64,000 nucleotides of DNA from Rallus limicola (lineage: Eukaryota > Chordata > Aves > Gruiformes > Rallidae): contig JAKCOZ010000015.1 in the NCBI GenBank assembly GCA_022605955.1, positions 2,981,287 through 3,045,286 of the forward strand. The letters are read 5' to 3'. Positions 63,711 to 64,000 of the stretch are shown piece after piece. The notes beneath the pieces were generated by a model. The model had not been told where the DNA came from, did no database searches, and saw only the letters and a list, made by a program, of their open reading frames with translations. Position numbers and translations under genes: made by a program. How positions within the stretch are numbered: position 1 is the first letter of the stretch; each line of letters begins with the position of its first letter.

Positions 63711-64000
63711 AAAGCCGGCGCCTCAACCCCGCCAGCCGCCTCCCGCCGCCAGCCCGAGCCCGCGGCGCACGCGCAGCTGAGGAAGGGCGCTCCCAGGCAG
63801 CCGCGCGGCGGGCCCGGGGGGCGGGGTTTCCCGCCCAGGGAGGGGCGCGGGGGTCCGCGCGTGCTGGCCATGCCGCGCTCCCGCCGAGCCGCGCGCCGTG
63901 AGTGGGGGCTCGGGCTCGGGCGCGGGGCAGGGCGGGAAGGCGGCGGGCCGTGGAGGGCGGCTGGGGACGGCCGGGCAGAGCGGCCGCGCCGGGGTCGCCT
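63700..64000 (+). promoter_or_regulatory. CpG-island promoter at the right edge
   Basis: CpG-dense sequence with GGGGCGGGG boxes begins immediately after the 55-bp minisatellite and surrounds the ATG at 63870. No TATA box is evident. Confidence 0.65.
63870..63897 (+). CDS. First coding exon of an unidentified gene (3' partial)
   Basis: An ATG in CpG-island sequence reads MPRSRRAAR plus one base and meets a consensus donor GTGAGT at 63898. The rest lies beyond the window. The MPR start and the neighbourhood recall IFRD2, which is near SEMA3B in human. However, nine residues are too few to identify it, and as I recall human IFRD2 runs in the opposite direction. No function is claimed. Confidence 0.4.

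Noticed and set aside
62499..63871. Frames of 100-250 codons rich in GPR or CLVLCLG repeats
   Set aside because: They follow the 55-bp minisatellite on both strands and vanish outside it.

Overview
The window looks like avian nuclear DNA from a small, GC-rich chromosome. The evidence is compact spliced vertebrate genes, many G/C homopolymer runs and GC-rich minisatellites, strong CpG islands at gene starts, and a 5'-truncated CR1-type LINE. Gene identities come from translating exons and matching them to protein families I know. Intron boundaries were placed by GT/AG sites and reading phase. GNAI2, SLC38A3, SEMA3B and OASL each sum to an uninterrupted reading frame of normal family length.

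Layout. 1-1810 (+): the last exons of GNAT1 (rod transducin alpha), split by a 1.5 kb minisatellite. 3574-19497 (-): GNAI2 (G alpha i2, 8 coding exons, 355 aa), tail-to-tail with GNAT1, with a CpG-island promoter near 19-20.4 kb. 21428-28167 (-): SLC38A3 (system N glutamine transporter SNAT3, 15 coding exons, 511 aa); a candidate 5' noncoding exon lies in a CpG island near 35.4 kb. 28.2-50.4 kb: no protein-coding gene seen, but several CpG islands, isolated promoter/exon-like signals, a 0.54 kb tandem duplication and a 1.2 kb TG-rich array. 52281-56961 (+): SEMA3B (secreted class 3 semaphorin, 17 coding exons, 760 aa). 58117-60147 (-): OASL (2'-5' oligoadenylate synthetase with two ubiquitin-like domains, 6 exons, 518 aa), with perfect interferon-response elements upstream. 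61.3-62.1 kb: CR1 fragment. 62.5-63.7 kb: 55-bp minisatellite. 63870 (+): first coding exon of an unidentified gene at a CpG island.

GNAT1, GNAI2, SLC38A3 and SEMA3B form the conserved block known from human 3p21.31, with the GNAI2-SLC38A3 pair inverted relative to human. OASL is not part of that block in human and is the most surprising resident. The genes are not one pathway: two are heterotrimeric G protein alpha subunits, one is an amino-acid transporter, one is a guidance ligand, and OASL is an antiviral effector.

I found no CRISPR, prokaryotic or organellar features, no tRNA or rRNA, and no convincing novel protein-coding system. The open questions are OASL placement and regulation, the minisatellites in equivalent last introns of the two G alpha genes, a 12-bp-arm inverted repeat in a homeobox-like AT island, and the orphan CpG/TATA promoters.
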